Below are positions 17,593 to 25,240 of a DNA stretch of 64,000 nucleotides, in pieces. Origin of the DNA: Antarcticimicrobium sediminis (GTDB lineage Bacteria > Pseudomonadota > Alphaproteobacteria > Rhodobacterales > Rhodobacteraceae); contig NZ_SMFP01000017.1 in assembly GCF_004348975.1 (NCBI RefSeq), positions 1-64,000 of the forward strand, in the 5' to 3' direction. Every line of letters begins with the position of its first letter. Positions within the stretch are counted from its first letter, which is position 1. Under the pieces are notes generated by a model that searched no databases, was not told the origin of the DNA, and saw nothing but the letters and a program-made list of their open reading frames with translations. The position numbers and the translations under genes are program-made.

Positions 17593-18456
17593 TCACTCAG
17601 CCGCAGTGGCGATCTTATCCTGGGTTTTGGTGTCAAAGTCTGACGCGTCATGGCGTTCGTGCAGCTGCTCGTTCAGCGGGCCGCGTGTGCGGTTCACAAT
17701 GCGGCCACGTTGAACGGCGGGGCGGGCAAGGATGTCCTCGGCCCAGCGGCGCAGGTTGGTGTAGCTTTCAACATCCAGGAATTCGCCCGCATCGTAAGCT
17801 TCGCCCAGAACCAGATTGCCATACCAAGGCCAGGTCAACATGTCGGCGATGGTGTACTCTTCACTGCCGAGATAGCGATGATCGGCCAATTCACGATCCA
17901 ACACATCCATCTGGCGTTTCACTTCCATCGTGAAGCGATCGATCGGATATTCGAATTTCTCCGGGGCATAGGCGTAGAAATGCCCGAAACCACCACCGAG
18001 ATAGGGCGCAGATCCCTGAAGCCAGAACACCCAGTTCAGGATCTCGGTGCGCTTGGCAGCATCCTCGGGCAGAAAGGCTCCGAACTTTTCGGCGAGGTAC
18101 AGCAGGATCGACCCGCTTTCGAACACGCGGCTGCCGGTGTCGCGATCCATCAAGGCCGGAATTTTCGAATTCGGGTTCACCGCAACGAACCCGGACGAAA
18201 ACTGATCGCCCTCGCCAATCTTGATCAGGTGTGCGTCATACTCTGCGCCGGTCTTGCCAAGGGCAAGAAGCTCTTCCAGCATGATAGTGACCTTTTGCCC
18301 ATTCGGTGTGCCCATCGAATACAGCTGAAGCGGGTGTTTCCCGACCGGGAGCTCGGCGTCAAAGGTTGCGCCCGCGATGGGGCGATTGATCTTGGCCCAA
18401 TCGCCACCGTTTTCGGCGTCCCATGTCCAAACCTTTGGCGGGGTGTAAGCGGTCAT
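17593..18456 (-). CDS. yghU: YghU-like glutathione-dependent disulfide-bond oxidoreductase
   Basis: The 287-residue protein has the extended N-terminus of YghU (YTPPKVWTWDAENGG), then HPLQLYSMGTPNGQKVTIMLEE and NPNSKIPALMD, FESGSILLYLAEK. It continues with FGHFYAYAPEKFEYPIDRFT and a C-terminal helical domain. YghU enzymes bind two glutathiones and reduce disulfides in the cytoplasm. It is paired with a YfcG-like gene, and the palindrome at 18608-18625 lies upstream. Confidence 0.88.
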   Translation of the reverse strand: MTAYTPPKVWTWDAENGGDWAKINRPIAGATFDAELPVGKHPLQLYSMGTPNGQKVTIMLEELLALGKTGAEYDAHLIKIGEGDQFSSGFVAVNPNSKIPALMDRDTGSRVFESGSILLYLAEKFGAFLPEDAAKRTEILNWVFWLQGSAPYLGGGFGHFYAYAPEKFEYPIDRFTMEVKRQMDVLDRELADHRYLGSEEYTIADMLTWPWYGNLVLGEAYDAGEFLDVESYTNLRRWAEDILARPAVQRGRIVNRTRGPLNEQLHERHDASDFDTKTQDKIATAAE

Positions 18457-18607
18457 AGCGTGTGTTCCTTTCAAGTCCGGGCGTCCGGGCGTTTTGCCGG
18501 GGATACGTGGCGTTCAGGGAGGGGAGACCTTGGGTGTCTGGGGGCGCAGGGCCGTGATGTCTGGTGCGAAATCTTGCGACAGTGCCGCCATGTGTCATTT
18601 ACGATTT

Positions 18608-18625
18608 ATTGAGCGATCACTCAAT
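18608..18625. promoter_or_regulatory. Palindrome upstream of the yghU operon
   Basis: ATTGAGCGATCACTCAAT is an 18-bp near-perfect palindrome (one central mismatch), about 150 bp upstream of the yghU start. Its shape is that of a TetR- or MarR-type operator. No regulator gene is adjacent. Confidence 0.4.
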
Positions 18626-18740
18626 GAATATCTCGGCGCTCACAGTTTTGTGAGGCAAGGCCCCGATGCGGCGAACATGTCACCCACCCGCGCGACTGAT
18701 CGCCTCGACGCGGCTCGACGTGACCGGGTTCGATCCTTTG

Positions 18741-19979
18741 TCACTTGGATGCATCAGGCGTTTTGAGAAGCAGGCTCAGGCCGATGGCCAAGACAGCAGC
18801 GGCCCCCGACAGGGCATAGCTGGCGCTGAAATCGCCGGTGCGTTCCGCGAGGAAGCCGGCCAAGACGGGGCCGGTCGCCTGGCCACCTGAAAAGGCAAAG
18901 GTCAGGGCGGCCAGCGCATTGGCCGCCGCAGCGCTGCCAAAGAAGTCACCCGCCGATGCGGCCATGATGACCGGAATGCTCCAGGCGGCCAAACCGAACA
19001 GGATGATCGAGACATAAAGGCCGGGCATCCACGGTCCGAACCCGACCGACAGGAACGACACAGCGAGAACGCTAAAGGCGACGGCCATGCCACGGCGGCG
19101 CCCGATCCTGTCGGAGACGACACCAAACAGGATGCCCGAGAAGATGCTCAGAAATCCGAACCAAGCCCAAAGGTCGCCGGCCAAAGCCTCGCCAAGGGAA
19201 AATGTGTCCACCATGCTGGTGACGATGAACGTCACATAAAGCATATAGACCGCACCGTAGATGGCAAAGATCACCCCCATGTGGACCAGCAACCGCAGCT
19301 TGGCAGAGCGGGACATGGGGCTGGACCCAGGGGGCGTTGCAGGGGCTTTGCCAAATGGCAGGTGCCCCTTTGTATCGGGGTGATTTCGGATCAGCGTGAA
19401 GGCAAGGACCGCGACAGCCGCGCAGATCAGCGCAAAGATCGCCCAGCCCAACTGCCAGGACAAAAGGCCGTATGCGGGCGCCAGCCGGGGCACGATGAAA
19501 CCGCTCAGAATGATTCCGAAGCCCGGGCCGGACATGACAAGCCCGGCGGCCAACCCCCGGTGCGAGGGGAAAAACCATTGCGCCATGACGCTCATTGCGG
19601 GCAGGACCACGCCGCCGCTGCCGATCCCCGTCACCACGTACAGGGCACACAACGCCGAGAAGCTCTCGGTCGCGGCCATGCCCAGCATCGACAGCGCGAT
19701 CAACACAAGGTTGGCGGTTACGGCGATGCGCGTCCCGATCCGGGGCAGAACCAAGGGCGCCAGCAATATGGCGATCAGATAGCCCGCCATATTGGCAAAG
19801 CCCAACACCCCGCCCTGACCATAGCTCAGCCCAAGCGAGGCAGACATTGACGGTAGCATCATGCCAAAGGCAAAGCGCGCCAACCCAAGACCACAGACCA
19901 TTGCCGCCGCCCCGGCAAAGGCAACGGTCCACGCATAGTGCACCCGGCGCGGTGCTATGCTCACGCCCTGATCAACCAT
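18741..19979 (-). CDS. MFS transporter, YbfB/OFA-like
   Basis: A 412-residue major facilitator protein with about 12 hydrophobic segments. The loop 2-3 region LPRIGTRIAV and its second-half equivalent SDRIGRRRGMAVAF carry the family motif. Glycine-rich helices (GIGSGGVVLPAMSVMAQWFF) resemble the YbfB/YjiJ and monocarboxylate-type groups. The ATG at 19979 overlaps the stop of the upstream truncated isomerase by 8 nt, so it was, and may still be, coupled to the SDR gene. Substrate unknown, possibly an aromatic or organic acid. Confidence 0.8.
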   Translation of the reverse strand: MVDQGVSIAPRRVHYAWTVAFAGAAAMVCGLGLARFAFGMMLPSMSASLGLSYGQGGVLGFANMAGYLIAILLAPLVLPRIGTRIAVTANLVLIALSMLGMAATESFSALCALYVVTGIGSGGVVLPAMSVMAQWFFPSHRGLAAGLVMSGPGFGIILSGFIVPRLAPAYGLLSWQLGWAIFALICAAVAVLAFTLIRNHPDTKGHLPFGKAPATPPGSSPMSRSAKLRLLVHMGVIFAIYGAVYMLYVTFIVTSMVDTFSLGEALAGDLWAWFGFLSIFSGILFGVVSDRIGRRRGMAVAFSVLAVSFLSVGFGPWMPGLYVSIILFGLAAWSIPVIMAASAGDFFGSAAAANALAALTFAFSGGQATGPVLAGFLAERTGDFSASYALSGAAAVLAIGLSLLLKTPDASK

Positions 19980-20145
19980 AAAGCCGCTCGATGTCTGCGA
20001 ACTGATCGCCACCCCAGAACGGGTCACCGTCGATCAGGATGAAGGGCGAGCCGCACACGCCGCGCGCCAGTGCCGCGACCTTGCGACTGGCCAGAAAGCC
20101 ATAGGGGGATGCAAAATCGAAATAGAAGTCGAGTGTCTTGCTCAT
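19972..20145 (-). pseudogene. 2-hydroxychromene-2-carboxylate isomerase, internally deleted
   Basis: The frame begins MSKTLDFYFDFASPYGFLAS, the conserved start of HCCA isomerase/kappa-class GST proteins. After 27 residues it jumps to the family's C-terminal segment CGSPFILIDGDPFWGGDQF. About 140 residues are missing, yet start, frame and stop are intact, giving 57 residues. The central helical domain is gone, so isomerase activity is not expected. It sits between an SDR gene and an MFS gene in one operon and may be kept for translational coupling. Confidence 0.65.
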
Positions 20146-20168
20146 GCTCGTTCGCTTTTCTGTCGGGA

Positions 20169-20885
20169 TCACCAAGGTTCTTTGAACGGGCGCAGGTCCA
20201 TCTCGAAACTCCAGGCGTTTCTTGGCTGGGCGTGCAGCTGCCAATAAGCTTCGGCGATGTCATCGGGGTTCAGGATGCCGTCAGGGCCTCGGGCCTCGAA
20301 CAGATCGGGAAACAGGGTTTTGGTATCGGGATTGTCGATCAACCCGTCGATGATGACATGGGCCACATGCACCCCCTGCGGGCCAAGTTCGCGCGCCATG
20401 CTCTGCGCCAAGGCCCGAAGCGCGTGCTTGCCGCCAGCAAAGGCCGAGAACCCGGAATTGCCGCGCAGGGAGGCCGAGGCCCCGGTGAACATGATCGTAC
20501 CCCGGCCACGGGCTTGCATGCGCCCGGCAACTTCGCGCCCCACCAGAAAGCCCGCCAGCGCGCACATCTCCCAGACCTTGCGGTAGACGCGGGTCGTGGT
20601 CTCGCTGATGGGAAAGCGGACGTTGCCGCCCACGTTGAAGACACAGGCGGCGATGGGGCCGATCCGTTCGGCGGTCTCGACAAGCTGTTGCACCGCGTCT
20701 TCATCGCGCGCGTCCGAATGCAGCCCGGTGGCGGCCCCGCCATCGGCATGGATCTGCGCGACAAGTTTGGACAGATCTCCGCTGCGGCGAGAGGCCACCA
20801 CATGCAGACCTTCGCGCGCAAACCTGCGGGCAATGGCAGAGCCAAGGTTGTCTCCGGCACCGACGATCAATGCGGTCTGGCTCAT
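20169..20885 (-). CDS. SDR-family protein lacking the catalytic Tyr
   Basis: The 238-residue protein has the Rossmann start TALIVGAGDNLGSAIA (a variant GxGxxLG instead of TGxxxGIG), FNVGGN in place of NNAG, and FTGASASLRG with Ser. The active-site Tyr-x-x-x-Lys reads FAGGK, so Tyr is replaced by Phe. This atypical group is widespread and its reaction is not settled. It leads the operon SDR, truncated isomerase, MFS and is divergent from a LysR gene. Confidence 0.8.
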   Translation of the reverse strand: MSQTALIVGAGDNLGSAIARRFAREGLHVVASRRSGDLSKLVAQIHADGGAATGLHSDARDEDAVQQLVETAERIGPIAACVFNVGGNVRFPISETTTRVYRKVWEMCALAGFLVGREVAGRMQARGRGTIMFTGASASLRGNSGFSAFAGGKHALRALAQSMARELGPQGVHVAHVIIDGLIDNPDTKTLFPDLFEARGPDGILNPDDIAEAYWQLHAQPRNAWSFEMDLRPFKEPW

Positions 20886-20980
20886 GGGGTTTCCTCGACT
20901 GGCGGTCCCCTTGACTACAGGGATGTCCGCATTCTATCAAATTTATAGTTTTTAACCCTTCCATCAATTTTGTTAATGGC

Positions 20981-21856
20981 ATGAACCTACGACAGCTTGA
21001 ACAGTTCCTTGCCGTGGCCGACACCGGCAGCTTTTCCAAGGCGGCGGCGCGGGTGCATGCGTCACAGCCCGCCTTGTCCACGGCAATTGGCAAGCTGGAG
21101 GAGGACCTTGGCGTTCGGCTGTTCAACAGGCTCGCCCGGCACGTCACCTTGACCGCCGAGGGGCACCGCCTTCTGGTCAGTGCAAAAACCATCGTTGAGG
21201 AATGCGAGAGCGTCCGCTCGGATTTGAAGCAGACATCCGAGCGCGAGGTGCTCTCGATCGGGATAAGTGACACGACGAACCTTGGGGCCATGGCCGCAAC
21301 ACTGGAACAATTCCGGCGCAGTCACGGCGCTGTCCGGTTGAAGGTCTGGGAAGACACGGGGCAGGTCTTGATCGACCAACTGGCAAGTGGGCGGCAGGAC
21401 CTTATTTTTCTGGCGCACACGGGGGAAGAGACCCTGCCGAGGTCATGGGCAACGCAGGTGAGGGCGACCGAGCGCTATGTCATCGCCACGGCGCAGGATC
21501 ATCGCCTTGCAGGGCAGCGGTCGGCCCCCTTGGCTGTGCTGCATGATCTTCCCTTCATCGCGCGCCGGCACTGCGAATATCGCAAGATCTTCGGGCAGCT
21601 TCTGGCCGCCGGGAACATTCGCCCCAAGGTGACCTATCGCACCTCGCAGGATGAGCGCGCGTTGCAACTTGTCAGGGCTGGACTGGGCGTCGGCCTGTTC
21701 CCCGAAAGCCTGGTCAGCAGCGATCTCCATGTTCTTGACGTCGAGGATCACGACCTGACACGGGATCTGCTGTGGTGCTGGAAGCAAAGCGCCCCCTCTG
21801 TGGGTCTTCAGGCATTTCTGAAATTTTCCGAGGTCTCAACCGCCCCGAAATCCTGA
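20981..21856 (+). CDS. LysR-family transcriptional regulator
   Basis: The 291-residue protein has the LysR winged helix at the extreme N-terminus (MNLRQLEQFLAVADTGSFSK, then SQPALSTAIGKLEEDLGVRL) and a standard effector domain. The 95-bp divergent spacer to the SDR gene is AT-rich, as expected for a LysR-controlled promoter. It likely regulates the SDR/MFS operon in response to the MFS substrate; inference from position. Confidence 0.85.
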   Translation: MNLRQLEQFLAVADTGSFSKAAARVHASQPALSTAIGKLEEDLGVRLFNRLARHVTLTAEGHRLLVSAKTIVEECESVRSDLKQTSEREVLSIGISDTTNLGAMAATLEQFRRSHGAVRLKVWEDTGQVLIDQLASGRQDLIFLAHTGEETLPRSWATQVRATERYVIATAQDHRLAGQRSAPLAVLHDLPFIARRHCEYRKIFGQLLAAGNIRPKVTYRTSQDERALQLVRAGLGVGLFPESLVSSDLHVLDVEDHDLTRDLLWCWKQSAPSVGLQAFLKFSEVSTAPKS

Positions 21857-22375
21857 CAGGTTTTGGTTTGCGGCCCGATGATGCTCATGTGGGATGATGC
21901 TCAAGTGCGTTGAGCCGATAGAAAAGGAAAGAGCCCCCCATGTCTCGTATCCCCTTAATTCAGCGCAGGTTCCCTGATCCTGAGGGGGAGACGGGCGGCC
22001 ATCGAAAATCACCTGATTTCACAATGACATAGGCTCCATGAAAACAAGGCTGGAACCTTGCTGGTACATTCCGTTGTTCTGCTTGACGAGGGCGAACAGG
22101 CTACGACGCGAAACCGTGTTGGCATATGGCTGCGCTGTGGCCGCTGACAGACACGGCATATCCGACTGCACGTCCCATTTTGGGTAACTGCACCGGGGGC
22201 AGCCCGTTTGAACGCCGCATTGCCATCCCAGAGTGGACTTTCCTCGCGCTCCTTTTTATCGCATCTGCGCGTTGGGTGACGGCCCGCCCGGACCGTTGCG
22301 GCTTGCGGCCCCTCCGGGGGGCCGCCTATGTTTGCGCGAGAATTCAACCGGACCGCTCCATACGAGGTATCTGAC
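21857..22375. other. 519-base stretch: direct repeats, a possible 30-residue frame, a GC hairpin
   Basis: No full gene. GATGATGCTCATGTG (21877-21891) recurs as GATGATGCTCAAGTG (21893-21907). At 21940-22032 a frame with a good AAGGAAAGAG ribosome site encodes 30 residues beginning MSRIPLIQRRF, perhaps the 5' end of a lost gene. A stem GCGGCCCC/GGGGCCGC (22305-22325) lies just before amiC and may belong to its leader. Confidence 0.35.
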
Positions 22376-23524
22376 ATGACCCCATCGACACAGGACGGCT
22401 GGAGAGTCGGGGTACTTTTTTCGCGCAGCGGGACCACAGGTGTCACCGAGACCGAGCATTACAATGGGACGATCTTGGCGATCGACGAGATTAATGCGGC
22501 GGGCGGAATTCACGGACGTCCGATCATCCCGGTCTGTCGGGACCCGAAATCAGACAACGACGCCTATCGCAAACTGGCCCGCCAGATGCTGTCAGAAGAC
22601 GAGTTGGATGTGATTTTCGGCTGCTCGATGTCGGCCAGCCGCAAAACCGTTCTGCCGGTGGTCGAACGCCAAAACGGGTTGTTGTTCTATCCCTCCATGT
22701 ACGAGGGGTTCGAATATTGCGAAAATCTTATCTATACCGGTGCCACGCCGAACCAACTGTGTCTGCCACTGGCCGACTATTTGTTGCAAACCTACGGCAG
22801 CCGGATCGCATTCGTCGGATCCGATTACATCTATCCTCGGGAATCCAACCGGATCATGCGCGACCTGATCGAAGCCAGGGGTGGCGAGACCGTAGCCGAA
22901 CACTATCTGCCCCTCGGGGTGAGCGCGACTGAGGAAATGGCCCTGATCCGCGAGATCGAGCAGATCCGCCCCGATGCGGTGTTTTCCACGCTGGTGGGCA
23001 CCTCGGCTCAGGCCTTCTATACGCTGTACGACGCAGCCGGGATCGATCGGAGCGTCTGTCCGATCGCCAGCCTGACCATGGCCGAAGGCGAAATCGCGCG
23101 CATCGGGCCGGAAAAATGCTCTGGCCACATCCTTGCGGCAAGCTATTTCCAAACACTCAATACCGCGGTGAACCGCGCCTTCGTCGCGGCCTACAAGGCG
23201 CGGTTCGGGGGGGCGGCCGTGACCAGCGTTTGGTCCGAACCGGCCTATAATCAGGTCCACCTATTCGCCCGCGCACTGGAACGGGTCGGCACGATGGATA
23301 CCCACCGCATCGGGCAAGAGGTTCTGGGGCTGGACTTCGAAGCACCGGGCGGGCGCATTCATATCGACCCGGAAACCCGGCATACATGGCTGACACCGCG
23401 GATCGGGGTGGCGCGGCCAGATGGGCTGTTCGATGTCGTGTGGGAAAGCGGGGCCCCGGTTCGTCCCGACCCGTATCTCGCCACCACCCGTTTCGAGGAG
23501 CCGTCCCTGCGGGAATGGGCATGA
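22376..23524 (+). CDS. amiC: AmiC-like amide sensor (periplasmic-binding-protein fold, cytoplasmic)
   Basis: The 382-residue protein strongly resembles Pseudomonas AmiC: VGVLFSRSGTTGVTE, GCSMSASRKTVLPVVER, FYPSMYEGFEYCENLIYTG, and FVGSDYIYPRESNRIMRDL. It has no signal peptide, as expected for a cytoplasmic sensor. AmiC binds short amides and, when empty, holds the antiterminator AmiR inactive. Its TGA overlaps the ATG of the AmiR gene (ATGA), so sensor and effector are coupled. The AmiC fold is shared with the importer's own binding protein downstream, also 382 residues. Confidence 0.88.
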   Translation: MTPSTQDGWRVGVLFSRSGTTGVTETEHYNGTILAIDEINAAGGIHGRPIIPVCRDPKSDNDAYRKLARQMLSEDELDVIFGCSMSASRKTVLPVVERQNGLLFYPSMYEGFEYCENLIYTGATPNQLCLPLADYLLQTYGSRIAFVGSDYIYPRESNRIMRDLIEARGGETVAEHYLPLGVSATEEMALIREIEQIRPDAVFSTLVGTSAQAFYTLYDAAGIDRSVCPIASLTMAEGEIARIGPEKCSGHILAASYFQTLNTAVNRAFVAAYKARFGGAAVTSVWSEPAYNQVHLFARALERVGTMDTHRIGQEVLGLDFEAPGGRIHIDPETRHTWLTPRIGVARPDGLFDVVWESGAPVRPDPYLATTRFEEPSLREWA

Positions 23525-24129
23525 AGGGACACCCGCGCCGCATACTCGAGGATCTGCGCCGGGCGCGCGTGCTGGTGATCCACCCTCGCGACGAGGAAGG
23601 ATCGGTTCTGATCGGTCAGCTGCGCCGACTGGGCTGCGAGGTCAAAGCGGTTTGGCCGCTTCCGGCGGTACTGCCCGAAGGCACCGATACCGTGTTCATC
23701 AGCGTCGAGGACACGGCGACGGATCAGGCCGTGCAGGTGTTCGAGGGCCATGATCCTGCGATCATCGCCGTTGTCACCTATGAAAGCCCGACCTCTTTGC
23801 GCGCGATCTATGATCTCAATGCCCACGGCGTGATGAGCAAGCCGTTGCGTCCGCTGGGCATCCTGACCCAGTTCACTCTGGCGCGCTATCGCCACGGGTA
23901 CGAGGCGCGGCTGGCCGCAAAGGTGCGCAAACTGGAAGAAACCCTGAAGGGCCGCCGGCTGGTGGACCGGGCAATCCGGTTGCTGGTCGACGAACAGGGG
24001 CTTGACGAGGATGCCGCCTATCGCTTGTTGCGCGATCAGGCGACTTCGGAGCGGATCACGATGGCGGCAATCGCCGAAGACCTGATCGCGGCGCATGAAA
24101 CGATGCGTCGGCTTGGCCTGAAACGCTGA
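23521..24129 (+). CDS. amiR: AmiR-like ANTAR-domain transcription antiterminator
   Basis: The 202-residue protein has an N-terminal pseudo-receiver domain (VLVIHPRDEEGSVLIGQLRR, VTYESP, SKPLRP), a coiled-coil linker (AAKVRKLEETLKGRRL) and a C-terminal three-helix ANTAR domain (VDRAIRLLVDEQGLDEDAAY). This is the layout of Pseudomonas AmiR, which binds nascent leader RNA and prevents termination when released by AmiC. The classical phosphoacceptor Asp is not evident, as in AmiR. The RNA region immediately downstream contains hairpins and a terminator that could be its target. Confidence 0.85.
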   Translation: MKGHPRRILEDLRRARVLVIHPRDEEGSVLIGQLRRLGCEVKAVWPLPAVLPEGTDTVFISVEDTATDQAVQVFEGHDPAIIAVVTYESPTSLRAIYDLNAHGVMSKPLRPLGILTQFTLARYRHGYEARLAAKVRKLEETLKGRRLVDRAIRLLVDEQGLDEDAAYRLLRDQATSERITMAAIAEDLIAAHETMRRLGLKR

Positions 24130-24203
24130 TTTAGTGCGCCGATTCTGTGGTGATTAAAAAATAAGCCAATAAATCGTGTAGTTGCGTAAAAATTAAAATT
24201 GAA

Positions 24204-24335
24204 CAGGATTGCCTTGCGTGACACCGTCTAGGTGAAGAGCAGGATTGCTCTGCGGCAAGGTTGCCGCTTTACATCCCGGCTATATAGCCCCCGATACCTC
24301 GGTTTTTGACCGTGGACGGGGGCTTTTTGCGTTTT
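24204..24335 (+). promoter_or_regulatory. Leader RNA with hexaloop hairpins, candidate AmiR target
   Basis: In the 216-nt gap between amiR and the amidase, AGAGC-AGGATT-GCTCT (24236-24251) and GCGGC-AAGGTT-GCCGC (24252-24267) are adjacent stems with 6-nt loops. ANTAR targets are known as paired stem-loops with hexaloops having A at position 1 and G at position 4. The second loop fits both and the first only A1. A small stem CACC-GTCTA-GGTG (24222-24234) precedes them. CAGGATTGCCTTGCG (24204) is repeated as CAGGATTGCTCTGCG (24240). CCTTGC (24212-24217) can also pair with GCAAGG (24255-24260), an alternative to the second stem. Confidence 0.6.
24286..24335 (+). terminator. Intrinsic terminator in front of the amidase gene
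   Basis: AGCCCCCG (24286-24293) pairs with CGGGGGCT (24317-24324), with an inner stem CGGT/ACCG and a run TTTTT followed by GCGTTTT. It ends only about 11 nt before the amidase start codon. That is the right place for a conditional terminator controlled by AmiR. Confidence 0.75.
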
Positions 24336-24345
24336 GGAGACTGAC

Positions 24346-25191
24346 GTGCCCCCTGAGACAGACCATTCACAGCCCGTAACCATCGCCTGCATCCAGTTCG
24401 AACCGAAGATCGGGGAGGTCGATGCCAATCTTGACGCAATTGAAATTCGGGTGCGACAGGCCCGTGCCAATGGCGCGCAGCTGATCGTGCTGCCAGAACT
24501 GGCCGACAGCGGCTATGTTTTCGACAGCGCCGAGGAATTGGCCCAGCTGGCACAGCCGATCCCGGACGGTCAAAGTGCGCAACGGCTGATCGCACTGGCG
24601 ACCGAACTGGAGGTCTATATCGTTTCGGGTCTGGCCGAGGTTGCTGGTGCCACCTTCTACAACTCGGCCATGCTGTGCGGCCCCGAAGGCTACATCGGAA
24701 CCTATCGCAAGATGCACCTGTGGTACCGGGAGAACCTGTTTTTCGAAAAGGGTGATCTGGGGCTGCCGGTTTTTGCCACGCCGTTGGGCAAGATCGGGAT
24801 CGCGATCTGCTATGATGGCTGGTTCCCCGAGACCTTCCGCCAGTTGGCGATGAAAGGGGCCGAAGTGATCTGCGTGCCCACCAATTGGGTGCCGATGCCC
24901 GATCAGGATCCGCAGGCCGAAGTGATGTCGAACATCCTGCACAAGGCGGCGGCGCATTCCAACGGGCTGTTCATCGCCTGCGCTGACCGGGTCGGCACCG
25001 AACGTGGTCAACCCTTCATCGGCCAGAGCCTGATCATCGACGCCACCGGCTGGCCGCTGGCTGGCCCTGCAAGCCGTGAGGACGACGACATCCTGTATGC
25101 CACGATTACCCCGGCAGACGTTTCGACCAAGCGGCACCTCAACGAATTCAATGACATTCTCGGCGACCGGCGTTCAGACGTCTATGGCTGA
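24346..25191 (+). CDS. Nitrilase-superfamily C-N hydrolase (aliphatic amidase/carbamoylase-like)
   Basis: The 281-residue protein has the complete Glu-Lys-Cys triad: Glu51 in LPELADSGY, Lys122 in YRKMHLWYREN and Cys155 in AICYDGWFPE. It starts at GTG 24346 with GGAGA six nt upstream; the earlier TTG would overlap the terminator's T-run. The family hydrolyses amides, N-carbamoyl compounds or nitriles. It differs from AmiE (about 345 residues) in length and is nearer the carbamoylputrescine amidase/omega-amidase branches. Under AmiC/AmiR and next to an importer, the substrate is probably a small amide taken up by that importer. Confidence 0.85.
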   Translation: MPPETDHSQPVTIACIQFEPKIGEVDANLDAIEIRVRQARANGAQLIVLPELADSGYVFDSAEELAQLAQPIPDGQSAQRLIALATELEVYIVSGLAEVAGATFYNSAMLCGPEGYIGTYRKMHLWYRENLFFEKGDLGLPVFATPLGKIGIAICYDGWFPETFRQLAMKGAEVICVPTNWVPMPDQDPQAEVMSNILHKAAAHSNGLFIACADRVGTERGQPFIGQSLIIDATGWPLAGPASREDDDILYATITPADVSTKRHLNEFNDILGDRRSDVYG

Positions 25192-25240
25192 CCCCGCGTT
25201 GTCTTCTTTTCACCCTCAAGCCCAACAAGGAATTACTGCA

